Shown here: positions 1 to 8,442 of the stretch, piece by piece
How positions within the stretch are numbered: the stretch's first letter is position 1
How the letters are laid out: each line of letters starts with the position of its first letter
Notes under the pieces: generated by a model
Told to the model about the DNA's origin: nothing
The model's database searches: none
The model's input: only the letters and a program-made list of their open reading frames with translations
Position numbers and translations under genes: made by a program
DNA from: Candidatus Melainabacteria bacterium
Lineage (GTDB): Bacteria > Cyanobacteriota > Vampirovibrionia > Obscuribacterales > Obscuribacteraceae
Direction: 5' to 3'
Length of the DNA stretch: 36,953 nucleotides
Assembly (NCBI GenBank): GCA_003151275.1
Contig: PLXC01000133.1
Span: 1-36,953 of the forward strand

Positions 1-554
1 AACATAGTGATGCCCTGGATACAGAGGGGCTTGAACATATATTCCGCTGGGCATCAGACGTGGTGGCGGAAGGAGAAGACGCTCGTGTAAAAATTGCACG
101 AGAAAGACGCGTTCGCAGAGAAGTGCTTGAAGTCGTGCAAAAAGTGCGCGAACAAAAAGTACTAAAAGAAGCGAGCGAAGAAACTGCCTATTTGCAACGG
201 CGTGTAATTGCCTTACTTCAAAAGATGCAAGAAGTCACTGAAGAAAACAGCCTGCTTCGCCAAATCACAATTAGCCAGTATTACGCTCTGGATCGAATTC
301 CAGCTTTGGAAGAGCAAATCAAGCAACTAAGAGGCATGGATTACGAGCGGGAAGCCGCCGTAAGCGAGCGCCGATACTTGATGAACGCGCTTTCGAAGTT
401 GAAGACCGATCGTGATTTCCTGGATGAACTACTAACCTCTGCTGAAGAAGAAAACGCTCGAGCAGCTCGACTTCTCTCACAAGCTCGTGCAGAACTTGCC
501 GAACTAAAAGAACGTAAGTGGTGGCACTCGATTTATCGCTTCTTAAGACCATAA
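1..554 (+). CDS. C-terminal part of a coiled-coil protein (5' end outside window)
   Basis: The reading frame is open from base 3 with no stop, so the gene starts upstream of the window and the GTG at 60 is probably internal. The visible 180 or so residues are almost wholly charged and alpha-helical, rich in Glu, Arg, Lys, Ala and Leu with heptad-like leucine spacing (for example around LQRRVIALLQKMQEV and LKTDRDFLDELL), which predicts a long coiled coil. It ends in an aromatic, basic tail (WWHSIYRFLRP), a pattern seen at the ends of coiled coils attached to glycosyltransferases and other envelope proteins. The N-terminal domain that would reveal function is not in the window, so no function is assigned. 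It is followed by a repeat-rich spacer and the convergent rarA gene. Confidence 0.75.
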   Translation, partial: HSDALDTEGLEHIFRWASDVVAEGEDARVKIARERRVRREVLEVVQKVREQKVLKEASEETAYLQRRVIALLQKMQEVTEENSLLRQITISQYYALDRIPALEEQIKQLRGMDYEREAAVSERRYLMNALSKLKTDRDFLDELLTSAEEENARAARLLSQARAELAELKERKWWHSIYRFLRP

Positions 555-570
555 ACTGGGAGCGGAGTTA

Positions 571-602
571 ACCTGGGAGCGCCGGCATCCTTGCCGGCAC
601 CT
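571..602 (+). repeat. Dispersed GGAGCGC hairpin repeat, copy 1
   Basis: Bases 576-601 are identical over 26 bp to 25344-25369, and 30 of about 32 bases match if the flanks are included. The core is a perfect 7-bp inverted repeat, GCCGGCA and TGCCGGC, around the loop TCCT, preceded by GGAGC. It lies just after the stop of the upstream gene, so it could act as a 3' hairpin, but no T-tract follows. Related copies with different stem sequence lie at 28562-28634. Confidence 0.8.
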
Positions 603-609
603 AACTAGG

Positions 610-720
610 GTCCTTTTCGATTTCTACAAAGGGGTGCGGACAATAGTTCGCGCTCCTTCTCGACTTCTGCAAAGGGTGCGGACAGTAGTTCGGGCTCCTT
701 TCCGATTTCTACAAGGAGCT
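610..720 (+). repeat. Imperfect tandem repeat, about 43-bp period, 2.5 copies
   Basis: Three consecutive units begin near 610, 653 and 695. Each starts with (G/C)TCCTTYYCGAYTTCTRCAA, and the first two continue with GGGTGCGGACARTAGTTCG. The third is cut short where it meets the 3' end of rarA. A separate inverted repeat, AAGGAGC at 713-719 and GCTCCTT at 730-736, spans the rarA stop codon and could form a hairpin in either transcript. Confidence 0.65.
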
Positions 721-1996
721 ACGATTCACGCTCCTTGATCTTAGCTTCAAATCCGCGATTAGTAGGTTCGTAATAGCGCGTCCCCTCTAACTCCTCAGGC
801 ATGCACTTCATGTTCGCCTTGCCTTCCTCATAATCGTGCGCATATTTGTAGCCTTTGGAATATCCCAGTTCCTTCATAAGCTTTGTGGGTGCGTTTCGCA
901 GATGCAGAGGCACGGGATGCTGACTCATATTTAGAGCATCCGCTGCGGCCATGTTGTACGCCTTGTAAACTGCATTTGACTTGGGTGCACTTGCCATATA
1001 CACAACGACCTGAGCAAGGGCAATTTTACATTCCGGCATACCTATCAATTCCACCGCTTGCATAGCGGCTACAGCTTGAGGCAAAGCAGCTGGTGCCGAA
1101 AGCCCGATATCTTCCGATGCAAATCGGACCAAGCGTCTCGCTACAAAAAGAGGTTCTTCTCCCGCCTCCAACATGCGTGCAAGCCAATATAAACTCGCAT
1201 CCACATCCGAATTTCGCATGGACTTATGCAAAGCCGAAATAAGGTTGTAATGGTGCTCACCAGTCTTGTCGTACTTGAGCACAGCTTGCTGAATGGCAGA
1301 TTTGATCATTCCTTCAGACAACGACTTTCCGCCCTTGCGTTTGGCAAGCAAGATTGCCAACTCAAGCGTGTTCAACGCTGTGCGTGCGTCTCCAGAGGAG
1401 TAGACAGAAATCATGTTAAGTTGATCGTCTGTCACTTCAATCGCGTCTCCGGCCAATCCCCTTTCTTTATCTGTTAAAGCACCGCGCATGATTTTCTTGA
1501 GATCCTCGGCACCAAGATCGTCCAGAACAAAAACTTTCAGTCGAGATAATAGAGCGCCGTTGATTTCAAAAGAAGGATTTTCTGTGGTGGCACCGACCAG
1601 AGAGATGGTGCCATTTTCGACGTAGGGCAAAAAGGCATCTTGTTGAGATTTATTGAAACGGTGTATCTCATCAACGAATAACACAGTCCGTCGATGCTCA
1701 ATGTTCATGAACGCTTCAGCTTCAGCCATTACGCTCTTAATTTCTTTGATACCAGAGGTCACAGCCGAAAAGGAAGTCCAGCGGCTATTCGTTTGGTTGG
1801 CAATGATTCGAGCCAGTGTCGTTTTACCAACTCCCGGTGGTCCCCAAAGGATGAAAGAAGTGATCTGATCGCTCTCGACCATCTGCTTCAGCACGCCATC
1901 TTCCGCAAGCAATTTTTCTTGCCCTACAAATTCATCCAAGTTGCGCGGTCGCATCCGGTCAGCCAGTGGCGTTTTTTGATTAAAAGAAGAGCTCAT
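719..1996 (-). CDS. rarA: RarA/MgsA-type replication-associated recombination AAA+ ATPase
   Basis: This is a 425-residue clamp-loader-related AAA+ ATPase of the RarA (MgsA, WRNIP1) family, which acts at stalled replication forks in the cytoplasm. The N-terminus has the family signature [16 protein letters not shown]. Walker A is GPPGVGKTT (residues 52-60), Walker [10 protein letters not shown] (106-114) and sensor 1 GATTENPSF (135-143). The C-terminal half matches the tetramerisation region, including a DIGLSAP-type motif and the ending [10 protein letters not shown]. Length is normal for the family. The ATG at 1994-1996 fits family starts. It lies 11 bp downstream of the small charged protein on the same strand, so the two are probably co-transcribed. 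Identity is near certain; its exact role in this organism is inferred from the family. Confidence 0.97.
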   Translation of the reverse strand: MSSSFNQKTPLADRMRPRNLDEFVGQEKLLAEDGVLKQMVESDQITSFILWGPPGVGKTTLARIIANQTNSRWTSFSAVTSGIKEIKSVMAEAEAFMNIEHRRTVLFVDEIHRFNKSQQDAFLPYVENGTISLVGATTENPSFEINGALLSRLKVFVLDDLGAEDLKKIMRGALTDKERGLAGDAIEVTDDQLNMISVYSSGDARTALNTLELAILLAKRKGGKSLSEGMIKSAIQQAVLKYDKTGEHHYNLISALHKSMRNSDVDASLYWLARMLEAGEEPLFVARRLVRFASEDIGLSAPAALPQAVAAMQAVELIGMPECKIALAQVVVYMASAPKSNAVYKAYNMAAADALNMSQHPVPLHLRNAPTKLMKELGYSKGYKYAHDYEEGKANMKCMPEELEGTRYYEPTNRGFEAKIKERES

Positions 1997-2007
1997 TTAA
2001 ATGAAAG

Positions 2008-2376
2008 CTACTCAAGGTCTTTGTCAAGGTCTTGGGGTTTAACAATATATCTCGAAGCTATCCGTTTCAATTGGCCGCGGTACGCTTGCCCTAGCGTAGC
2101 CATCTTGTCTTGATTTTGAACGACGTCTGCCATTATCTTTTCTCTCATGCCAGCTCGAAATTCAGACCGCGACCCCATTCGGTAGAGATAGGTTTGGGCG
2201 TTCATGGCGGCTTGCTCAGAACGGATGACCTCTTCTTTCTTGGACTGTTCTTTGGTCTTCGCGCGGTCAGCTTCGCGGGATCTCAACTGAGCCAGATACT
2301 TGTCCCGCTCGGCCTCTCGCATCGCCGCTTGTTTCTTGCTTTCCGAATTATCCATTGTCATCCGCCGATTGTTCAC
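2008..2376 (-). CDS. Small highly charged hypothetical protein upstream of rarA
   Basis: This encodes about 122 residues starting at GTG 2376. Alternative ATG starts lie 5 and 7 codons downstream (MTMDNSES). The first half is very rich in Lys, Arg, Glu, Ala and Gln and predicts a single charged helix or coiled coil. The second half (residues 60-110) is more globular-like, with YLYRMGSRSEFRAGMREKIM. There is no signal peptide, no membrane segment and no recognised domain. It is 11 bp upstream of rarA on the same strand and divergent from the MshEN-like gene at 2480. The spacing suggests one transcript with rarA, but I can infer no function. A GGAAG sits about 12 bases before the GTG. Confidence 0.65.
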   Translation of the reverse strand: MNNRRMTMDNSESKKQAAMREAERDKYLAQLRSREADRAKTKEQSKKEEVIRSEQAAMNAQTYLYRMGSRSEFRAGMREKIMADVVQNQDKMATLGQAYRGQLKRIASRYIVKPQDLDKDLE

Positions 2377-2479
2377 GTTCCCAACACTTCCATTATGACA
2401 ATTATGAAAGAGGACTGCTTTTGCGTATGATATTTCATAGCAACAGCCGAGCTAAGAATGCGGGACGTCAAGGGACCAA

Positions 2480-3727
2480 TTGACTCAGAATAAAACAGAC
2501 CTGCGCATCGGGCAACTTTTGATCGAAGCTCAAATTTTAAGGGCTCGCGACCTCGGTGATGCGATCAAGATTGCCAAGATCACCGGTCTGCCAATTGGTC
2601 GCATTTTAATCATGTCAAGTTATGTCGGCGAGCGCGAGTTCCAGGCAGCCGTTCAAGCCCAGTCTCTTGTGCGCGATTCGATTCTGCCCTTTTCCGCGGC
2701 CATTGAAGCTCTGTGCCTGATGTCGCGCAGCGAGCTGAGCTTCGAAGAATGCTTGAACGAGGTAGGTTGGGCTCGTGCGCACGATGCCACCACAAATAAG
2801 CTTGGTGAGATGTTGCTGGAGGCAGAGATAATTACTGCCGAACAGATGGAGACTGCGATTCGCACGAGCCAAGCGACTGGCTTACCCCTCGGAAGAGTGC
2901 TTGTTTCCCTCGGCGCAATCACCGACGAAACGCTGACCACTGCCCTGAATGCCCAGGTCATGGTGAGAGACAAGAAGATCGATCGAGAACAGGGGATCCG
3001 TGGTTTGAACGCTTCTCACCAGCGGCGATTGGATCTCGAAGTTGCTCTTGCCGAAAAAGGTTTCTATCGTGGACCGCTAAAACCGTCAGTGCGTCTAGGC
3101 GAATTGCTTGTGCTTGCCCAGCTTATACCAGCAATTGAAATCATGAACGCTTTGGAACTGGGCTTAGTGCGACTGCAGCCTCTGGGAAGAATTCTTGTTG
3201 AAAGTAAACTTTTAAACGAACAGACTCTTGATGCAGCTTTGCAGCTGCAAGAGATGGTGGCAAACAGAACGCTGGATGAGAACTATGCAGTTGAAACGTT
3301 GAAAGAATTCGCCGCCACAGGAACCCCCGTTGCTAAGCTTGTTCCTCAGCTCGAAGTGCCGGAGGAGAGCTTCAAAGTCACTGTTCGCCTGCACGATTTA
3401 TTGAGAGTGGCAGGATTGCTTCAACATAGCGATATTGAACTATCGGATATTCACAAAGGAATTCGGCCCAGTTCCGCAGATGCAAAGTCCTCTGCAAGCG
3501 CGCTATTGAACAATGGGTTCATCGATGAACGCACTTACTACGGGTCGCTGCGCTGCTATTTTTTAGTGGCCATCGGCTGGATGAACATTCAGCAGGGCAT
3601 AATTGCTCTCAACTATTTTTCTCACCAGGCGGAGATGACGTTTGATGAAGTTCTCCAGGAGCTTGGTTGGACTTTGCGGACTCGACCAAAGTTTCGAAGT
3701 GATAAGCCCACCAAAGGTATACAGTAG
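2480..3727 (+). CDS. Four-unit MshEN/GspE-N-like repeat protein (putative c-di-GMP binder), paralogue 1
   Basis: This 415-residue protein is made of four units resembling the N-terminal domain of type II secretion/type IV pilus ATPases (GSPII_E_N, MshEN). They lie at about residues 8-62, 107-160, 204-258 and 302-363. Each has two halves: a LGxLLxxAxxL helix start and then GLP(I/L)GRxLxxxG...LxxALxAQ, for example LRIGQLLIEAQIL and GLPLGRVLVSLG. MshEN domains in other bacteria bind c-di-GMP through such L/I-G-x-x-L repeats. No ATPase domain follows, so this is a stand-alone repeat protein. Unit 4 is degenerate but keeps a conserved RTYYGSLRCYFL tail. The start is TTG 2480 behind AGGGAC. An adjacent paralogue follows after 65 bp. 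c-di-GMP binding is inferred, not shown. Confidence 0.8.
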   Translation: MTQNKTDLRIGQLLIEAQILRARDLGDAIKIAKITGLPIGRILIMSSYVGEREFQAAVQAQSLVRDSILPFSAAIEALCLMSRSELSFEECLNEVGWARAHDATTNKLGEMLLEAEIITAEQMETAIRTSQATGLPLGRVLVSLGAITDETLTTALNAQVMVRDKKIDREQGIRGLNASHQRRLDLEVALAEKGFYRGPLKPSVRLGELLVLAQLIPAIEIMNALELGLVRLQPLGRILVESKLLNEQTLDAALQLQEMVANRTLDENYAVETLKEFAATGTPVAKLVPQLEVPEESFKVTVRLHDLLRVAGLLQHSDIELSDIHKGIRPSSADAKSSASALLNNGFIDERTYYGSLRCYFLVAIGWMNIQQGIIALNYFSHQAEMTFDEVLQELGWTLRTRPKFRSDKPTKGIQ

Positions 3728-3792
3728 CTAGTGGCAGCGCTGACAGTCGGCTAAAATTGGATGCATGGTTAATCCGCGAAAGAAGGATCTAT

Positions 3793-5031
3793 ATGAGTCT
3801 CGATAAGAATGAGTTGCGCATCGGCGAACTACTGATTCAAGCGGAAATCCTTAACCAGAAGGAACTGGACGAGGCTATGAAAACAGCCAGGTCGACAGGT
3901 TTGCCGATCGGCAGGGTGCTGATTATGGCTGGTTTCCTTACCGAAGACGAGTTTCAAGCCGCTGTGCAAGCGCAATCGCTTGTTCGCGATGGCATCGTGC
4001 CATTAGACCTGGCCATAAAGGCGCTGTCCCACTTAGCGGACAGCCAAGTCTCCTTTGATGAAGCTTTGAGCGCGGTAGGCTGGACCAGTACTGCAGATAA
4101 AGAATCTAACAAGCTCGGTGAACTGCTGTTGGATTCTAAAATCGTTCCAGAGGAGCAGTTAGAGACAGCAATGAAAACTAGCCAGGCGACAGGCTTGCCG
4201 CTAGGTAGATTATTGATTTCGTTGGGCTCTCTATCTGATGAATTACTGTGCACGGCGCTCAATGCTCAATCTCTGATCCGCTCTGGCAACATCACTCGCG
4301 CTCAGGCAACTTCAGGTCTTGTTGCTGCACACAAGAGACAAGCTCCGATTGAAGCTCTGATCAATGAACAAGGTCGTTTCCGTGGTCCGCATCGTCCATC
4401 CATCAGGCTCGGAGAACTTTTGGTTGACGCTGGCATTATCTCCCACGTCGAAGTTTCCCAGGCTTTAGAAGCTGGTCTGGTGGAAGAGAAATGGATCGGA
4501 CGAGTGCTTGTCGACGATGGTCGCCTGACTGAAAGTCTGCTTGCGGATGCGCTGTGCCTTCAGGAAATGGTGGCAAACGAAACGCTTAGCGCCGATCAAG
4601 CACACAAGTGCTTGCGGCGTCTTCAGAAAACAGATCAAAAATTATCTGAAGTCGTTGCGATGATGGAAATTCCTCAGGATGACATCAAATCACAGGTGCG
4701 GTATCACGAAGTGCTGCGCGTTGCCGGCTTAATCGGTCAACCAGAAATCGATCAAATCAAAAGCGAGATTGATCGCCAGACTACGCCTAACTTTAAAGAT
4801 GCGTTCGACATCGCCCAATTGCTGCTCGACAAAGAGCTTTTGGACGAACGAACTTATTATGGCTCACTGCGCTGTTTTTTCCTGCTTGCCACCGGTTGGT
4901 TAAACATGCAGCAAGGTATCATCGCCCTAAACCTCTTTCACCACAGGCAGTGCACTTTTGATGAAGTGCTTCAAGAGCTTCGCTGGACTGTGCGCACTCA
5001 CGTTCGACAGACAGCACCGCTTGTCCACTAA
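3793..5031 (+). CDS. Four-unit MshEN/GspE-N-like repeat protein (putative c-di-GMP binder), paralogue 2
   Basis: This 412-residue protein is collinear with the preceding gene and clearly arose by tandem duplication. The same four units start with LRIGELLIQAEIL, NKLGELLLDSKIV, IRLGELLVDAGII and a degenerate VRYHEVLRVAGLI, and the tail motif ERTYYGSLRCFFLLATGW is shared. I chose ATG 3793 because AGAAGGA at 3781-3787 is a good ribosome binding site and the protein then aligns with paralogue 1; the upstream TTG at 3757 lacks one. There is no secretion ATPase, signal peptide or membrane segment. A weak hairpin (GCACC 5037-5041, GGTGC 5048-5052) follows the stop. A scaffold or c-di-GMP effector role fits the domain and the GGDEF/HD-GYP genes elsewhere in the window, but this is inference. 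Confidence 0.8.
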   Translation: MSLDKNELRIGELLIQAEILNQKELDEAMKTARSTGLPIGRVLIMAGFLTEDEFQAAVQAQSLVRDGIVPLDLAIKALSHLADSQVSFDEALSAVGWTSTADKESNKLGELLLDSKIVPEEQLETAMKTSQATGLPLGRLLISLGSLSDELLCTALNAQSLIRSGNITRAQATSGLVAAHKRQAPIEALINEQGRFRGPHRPSIRLGELLVDAGIISHVEVSQALEAGLVEEKWIGRVLVDDGRLTESLLADALCLQEMVANETLSADQAHKCLRRLQKTDQKLSEVVAMMEIPQDDIKSQVRYHEVLRVAGLIGQPEIDQIKSEIDRQTTPNFKDAFDIAQLLLDKELLDERTYYGSLRCFFLLATGWLNMQQGIIALNLFHHRQCTFDEVLQELRWTVRTHVRQTAPLVH

Positions 5032-5085
5032 CTAGAGCACCGCATCTGGTGCCGTAATGGAATAGAGCTTCCTGACTGTCATTGC

Positions 5086-5116
5086 TTGACTGCTTGCCTA
5101 TAAATCGAGTTATACG
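5086..5116 (+). promoter_or_regulatory. Candidate sigma70-type promoter for the TPR gene
   Basis: TTGACT at 5086-5091 and TATACG at 5111-5116 (or TTATAC one base earlier) are 18-19 bp apart. They sit about 45 bp upstream of the ATG at 5159. The -35 element is one base from consensus, but the spacer is slightly long. Confidence 0.5.
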
Positions 5117-5158
5117 GTATGTTAGTTATAGGTTCATTACTCTTTGTGGGGATGGAAC

Positions 5159-5659
5159 ATGTCACTTTCCCTTAAGGCAACCAAGCGAGCGCTCCGATAT
5201 TACCGGCACGAAGAATACCGTCATGCGCTACTAGAATTGAACGCCATTATTGAAGAACAGCCAGACAATTGGCTGGGCTACTTTGGCAGAGGAAAAGTCA
5301 ATGCGGCGATGGGCCGCTACCTTGAAGCAATCGAAGATTTTACCAGAGTCCTTAGACAACCCAGACTTCTGAATAAGCGCAACAGGATTAGACTCCTGCA
5401 AAACATTGCAGCTTATGCAGTCAAACTTTGCGATCTTGAAAAAGGAGAACGGCTTAATTGGTCGGCAGTTAAACCCTACAACGTTGGCACACCTTCCACG
5501 AAGACTTCGGGGAGAATTGCACAAATCGGGAAATTTCTCTTTGATGCGCAAGACATCTCCAAGCTTAATAGACTAGTCTCAGGCGAACCTGCCAGCGGAT
5601 CTGCGATCCGCAGACTGACAACGTACGGCATACGAACACCAGATAATTTCGCTGAATAG
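5159..5659 (+). CDS. Small TPR-containing protein
   Basis: This encodes 166 residues from ATG 5159, preceded by GGGGATGGA as ribosome binding site; an upstream in-frame TTG at 5144 is less likely. Residues 10-75 contain two TPR-like helical hairpins (ALLELNAIIEEQPDNWLGYFGRGKVNAAMGRYLEAIEDFTRVL, positions about 24-66), with the Gly/Ala/Tyr spacing typical of tetratricopeptide repeats. The C-terminal half is basic and unclassified. There is no signal peptide. TPR folds mediate protein contacts, so an adaptor role is plausible; the partner is unknown. It is convergent with the beta-propeller gene, and the two stops are adjacent. Confidence 0.75.
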   Translation: MSLSLKATKRALRYYRHEEYRHALLELNAIIEEQPDNWLGYFGRGKVNAAMGRYLEAIEDFTRVLRQPRLLNKRNRIRLLQNIAAYAVKLCDLEKGERLNWSAVKPYNVGTPSTKTSGRIAQIGKFLFDAQDISKLNRLVSGEPASGSAIRRLTTYGIRTPDNFAE

Positions 5660-6688
5660 CTACTTGTCACCGACCTCTATAGCGGTGAACGAATCAGGCA
5701 CGATTGACTTGTGGTGATGGTTTTGCTCCACCGCAGCGTTTGGAGCGTCAACCATTTTTGCGGTTGCTAGCCATATCCGGTGCGTCTTTGTATCCATGTC
5801 CATAGTGCGCGCACCACTAGCTGTTTCGACGTTTTGAATAACCTCGAAGGTTTGAGGATCCTTCTCGTGGATGACAGTGAGCGTGCCATCTCCATTGGAA
5901 CTGAATGCATTCTGAGTTTCAGGATCGAACAGCGTTCCATCGACTCCAGCGCCGATCGGAAGGGTCGAAATAACTTTGCCTGTATCCGCATCTAGAATAA
6001 CCATCTTCTGGTTATGGCAACCTGAGAACAAGCGCCGATGCTTCAAGTCTATGGATAAACCAGTTGGTTCGACTCCCGAAACGAGCTTGAAACGATTTAC
6101 CACCGCTAACTTCTTAGTATCAATAACAACGATTTCGCTTTTATCTTCAAGGTTGACATACACCTTGCCCTTCCCATCGGAGACGCCGGACTCAGGAGCA
6201 CCAAGCAGCTCCACCGTTCCGGTTTTCAGATTCGTAGGTTCGATCACTGTAGCTGTGGTGCCACCATTATTAAATACGAATATTCTCTTCGACGACGAGT
6301 CGTAAGTAATTGCATCTGGCTTCTCTCCAGCTTTCAATTGGGCGATTTCTTTCAACGTTTTGAGATTGAAAACTCTGACCGTATTGTCTTTGCCGCTTGT
6401 GACAAAACCTTTGTTCAGCTTAGGCAAAACACAGACGCCGTGAACACCCTTCATACCAGAGATTTCGCCGACGAGCTTTTCGCTGTCAAGATCGACCACC
6501 ATGACGCGGTCGGATCGTCCAATATACAAGCGCCGCGACGGGCTATCAATATGCAGATAATCCCAGAAACCGTCTCCACCGAGAGGCACATGTTTGATCA
6601 CGTGATAGCTAGACTGAGTGGCAGCAACGCCACCACCAATAGCTGTTCCAGACAGTGCCAAGGCCAGAACCACCTTCCGAATATTCAT
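5660..6688 (-). CDS. Exported YncE/YVTN-type beta-propeller protein
   Basis: This encodes 342 residues from ATG 6688, chosen because GGAGG lies five bases upstream and the frame then starts with a clean signal peptide (MNIRKVVLALALSGTAIGGG, then AAT/AATQ for cleavage). The mature part is a series of beta-propeller blades of the YncE/YVTN type, with repeats such as RVMVVDLDSEKLVGEI, TVRVFNLKTLKEIAQL, EIVVIDTKKLAVVNRF and KMVILDADTGKVISTL. A short His cluster (NHHHK) is near the C-terminus. YncE-like proteins are periplasmic or surface propellers that bind ligands or DNA; their enzymology is mostly unknown. It follows the Gln-rich exported protein by 34 bp on the same strand, so both are probably one operon of envelope proteins. 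Confidence 0.85.
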   Translation of the reverse strand: MNIRKVVLALALSGTAIGGGVAATQSSYHVIKHVPLGGDGFWDYLHIDSPSRRLYIGRSDRVMVVDLDSEKLVGEISGMKGVHGVCVLPKLNKGFVTSGKDNTVRVFNLKTLKEIAQLKAGEKPDAITYDSSSKRIFVFNNGGTTATVIEPTNLKTGTVELLGAPESGVSDGKGKVYVNLEDKSEIVVIDTKKLAVVNRFKLVSGVEPTGLSIDLKHRRLFSGCHNQKMVILDADTGKVISTLPIGAGVDGTLFDPETQNAFSSNGDGTLTVIHEKDPQTFEVIQNVETASGARTMDMDTKTHRIWLATAKMVDAPNAAVEQNHHHKSIVPDSFTAIEVGDK

Positions 6689-6722
6689 AAGCGCCTCCGC
6701 TGAAAAGAAGAGTTTAACGCCT

Positions 6723-8204
6723 TCAATAATTGGAATCAAAATTTGAACTATCGTCAAGATTCAGCCATATAAAATAACCATGTCTATTCATATATCCGTA
6801 TCGTCCGAAGTCAGGATAATAAAAGGCATTGTATAGATAGACAACGTTGATTATTTGATCGTTTGCCCATCCCGTAAATGGGTCTCTTGTTTGAATATGA
6901 CGGGGCTCTAGAACTTCAACAGTAATCGGTCCGTCGTAGTAGTCGGGAGGACCTAGTTCGGCATAGCCATTGACGCCTGGCTCTCTCCACAATCCATAGG
7001 CCGGCAGATAGATCCAGGGAGTGGGAATGAAATCAGATGCACAAACAAAACCTTCCGGTGGTGGTCCAAAATAGGGATGCCATCCCCATCTTAGCCAATC
7101 AGGACCAACTCTAATCGAGTCTCCCAATGTGAAACCGTTCGAGTAAACCCAACCCGGTTCCTGCTGATACCAGTGCGGGTAGGCATGCGCCGGTACCTGA
7201 AAATAATTGGTATTTTGCCTAGTGATGTTTATAGGTTGATTGTTGATCATGGTGTGATAATTGTTAAAGTAGTTGCTTTCCACTGCATTTCTTGTCATTA
7301 GTCTGTTGAAGGGCGCTTGCGCCCCTTCAACCGCAATCAAATGTTTTTCCAAATTATGGTTAACTGCTTGGGCATGTTGATGATCTTCTGCAGAGATGCC
7401 AGCCTGTAAAACAGGCATTGAGATGGCCTTGGCAATCGGTACAACTGGTGCGAGAAGCGGTGGTGGCGTTGCCGCTCGCTCAAACCCGTGCCTGTTTGGT
7501 GGTGTAAATCCGAGTGGCTGATTCTGATGCTGTTCATATGGGACAGGCGCTCTTCCAATTGGTTCCTCACGACGCCGATTCATGTCGCCACCAGGGATGG
7601 TGCCTATGCCAGCTTGTCCACGATCTCTGAATTGTGTCGCTGCGTTGTTCAGCTGACTTGGCTGCTCGACAGGCAGTTGTTGATTAAAGTGAGCTTCTGG
7701 TTGAGTTCTGAGATTCTGATCGTGCTGATGCTGTAGCAATTGATTATTTTCGAGAGAACGTTGCGCTTGTTCGCGAGCTTTACTTGCTTGTTCGTTTTGC
7801 ATTTTTATAGCTTGCGTTTGCGCACTTCGCGCTTGCTCTTCTTGAACTCTAACTCTTTGTTCTTCCGACCGACGCACTTCCTCTTGGGCCTTAAGCTGTT
7901 GCTGATGCGCCTGCATCATCTGCTCTTGCTGAACTTTTTGTTGCTGCTGTGCTTGTACTTGTTGGGCTCGCATCTGCTCTTGTTGAGCTTTTTGCTGCTG
8001 CTGAGCTTGCATTTGCTGTGCCTGTTGCTCGTGATGCTCCTGCTGCTGAGGTTGAGGCGCACGCGCGTCTGCTCTTGGCCCGGCGTTTTGAGGACGCTCT
8101 TGGAAATTTCTGGACGGCTCTCCCTGTCCATCTCTAGCCTTTGCAGCAGATATTGTCGCAATTGCAAGAACTGCAGTTGCGGAAAGTAATATGTCGCGCT
8201 TCAC
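6723..8204 (-). CDS. Exported Gln-rich low-complexity protein with aromatic C-terminal domain
   Basis: This encodes 493 residues from GTG 8204, which has GAGGTGAG just upstream and starts a signal peptide (VKRDILLSATAVLAIATISAAKA). Residues about 40-150 are a Gln/Ala/Glu/Met coiled-coil-like tract with repeats such as QQQQKAQQEQMRAQQVQAQ. The middle is Pro/Asn/Gln-rich. The last 180 residues are rich in Trp, Tyr, Pro and Gly (WLRWGWHPYFGPPPEGF, NAFYYPDFGRYGYMNRHGY) and look like a compact envelope domain. I recognise no named family. The strong Gln bias makes the opposite strand look like a Leu-rich ORF (7740-8189), which is an artefact. It is probably co-transcribed with the downstream beta-propeller. 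A structural or adhesive surface role is a guess. Confidence 0.75.
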   Translation of the reverse strand: MKRDILLSATAVLAIATISAAKARDGQGEPSRNFQERPQNAGPRADARAPQPQQQEHHEQQAQQMQAQQQQKAQQEQMRAQQVQAQQQQKVQQEQMMQAHQQQLKAQEEVRRSEEQRVRVQEEQARSAQTQAIKMQNEQASKAREQAQRSLENNQLLQHQHDQNLRTQPEAHFNQQLPVEQPSQLNNAATQFRDRGQAGIGTIPGGDMNRRREEPIGRAPVPYEQHQNQPLGFTPPNRHGFERAATPPPLLAPVVPIAKAISMPVLQAGISAEDHQHAQAVNHNLEKHLIAVEGAQAPFNRLMTRNAVESNYFNNYHTMINNQPINITRQNTNYFQVPAHAYPHWYQQEPGWVYSNGFTLGDSIRVGPDWLRWGWHPYFGPPPEGFVCASDFIPTPWIYLPAYGLWREPGVNGYAELGPPDYYDGPITVEVLEPRHIQTRDPFTGWANDQIINVVYLYNAFYYPDFGRYGYMNRHGYFIWLNLDDSSNFDSNY

Positions 8205-8238
8205 TTTATTCTCACCTCTACAATCAACCACAGAGAAA

Positions 8239-8293
8239 ATGATCTCACTTTGAGCAAAATAAGTCGAATTCTAAGCCAGCCTTTTGAGATCAT
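8239..8293. promoter_or_regulatory. Inverted repeat in divergent promoter region
   Basis: ATGATCTCA at 8239-8247 and TGAGATCAT at 8285-8293 are perfect 9-bp inverted half-sites separated by 37 bp. They lie between the exported-protein operon (start 8204, minus) and the VIT transporter operon (start 8443, plus). The arrangement suggests a regulator binding two half-sites or a loop controlling both promoters. It is not a recognisable Fur box. Confidence 0.4.
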
Positions 8294-8442
8294 GTCGTAA
8301 TGAGAAATTTCCTGTTCGCGCACTTCTGACCAATTCCGGTATCATTGATGCTTGGATAAAAAGAGAGTCGACTCGACTGCCTGTCACAGCCAGCAGAATC
8401 ATTTTCAGCCACGCGCAAAGATGCGATCGCGTCAAGGAATTC

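Noticed and set aside
5037..5052. GCACC/GGTGC hairpin as terminator after the second MshEN-like gene
   Set aside because: Only a 5-bp stem and no T-tract; too weak to call as its own feature.
7740..8189. 149-codon Leu-rich plus-strand ORF that looks like a membrane protein
   Set aside because: It is the antisense reading of the Gln-rich tract (CAG/CAA read as CTG/TTG) of the exported protein.
8284..8442. 53-residue N-terminal extension of the VIT transporter
   Set aside because: No ribosome binding site at 8284, and the VIT family begins about where ATG 8443 places it.
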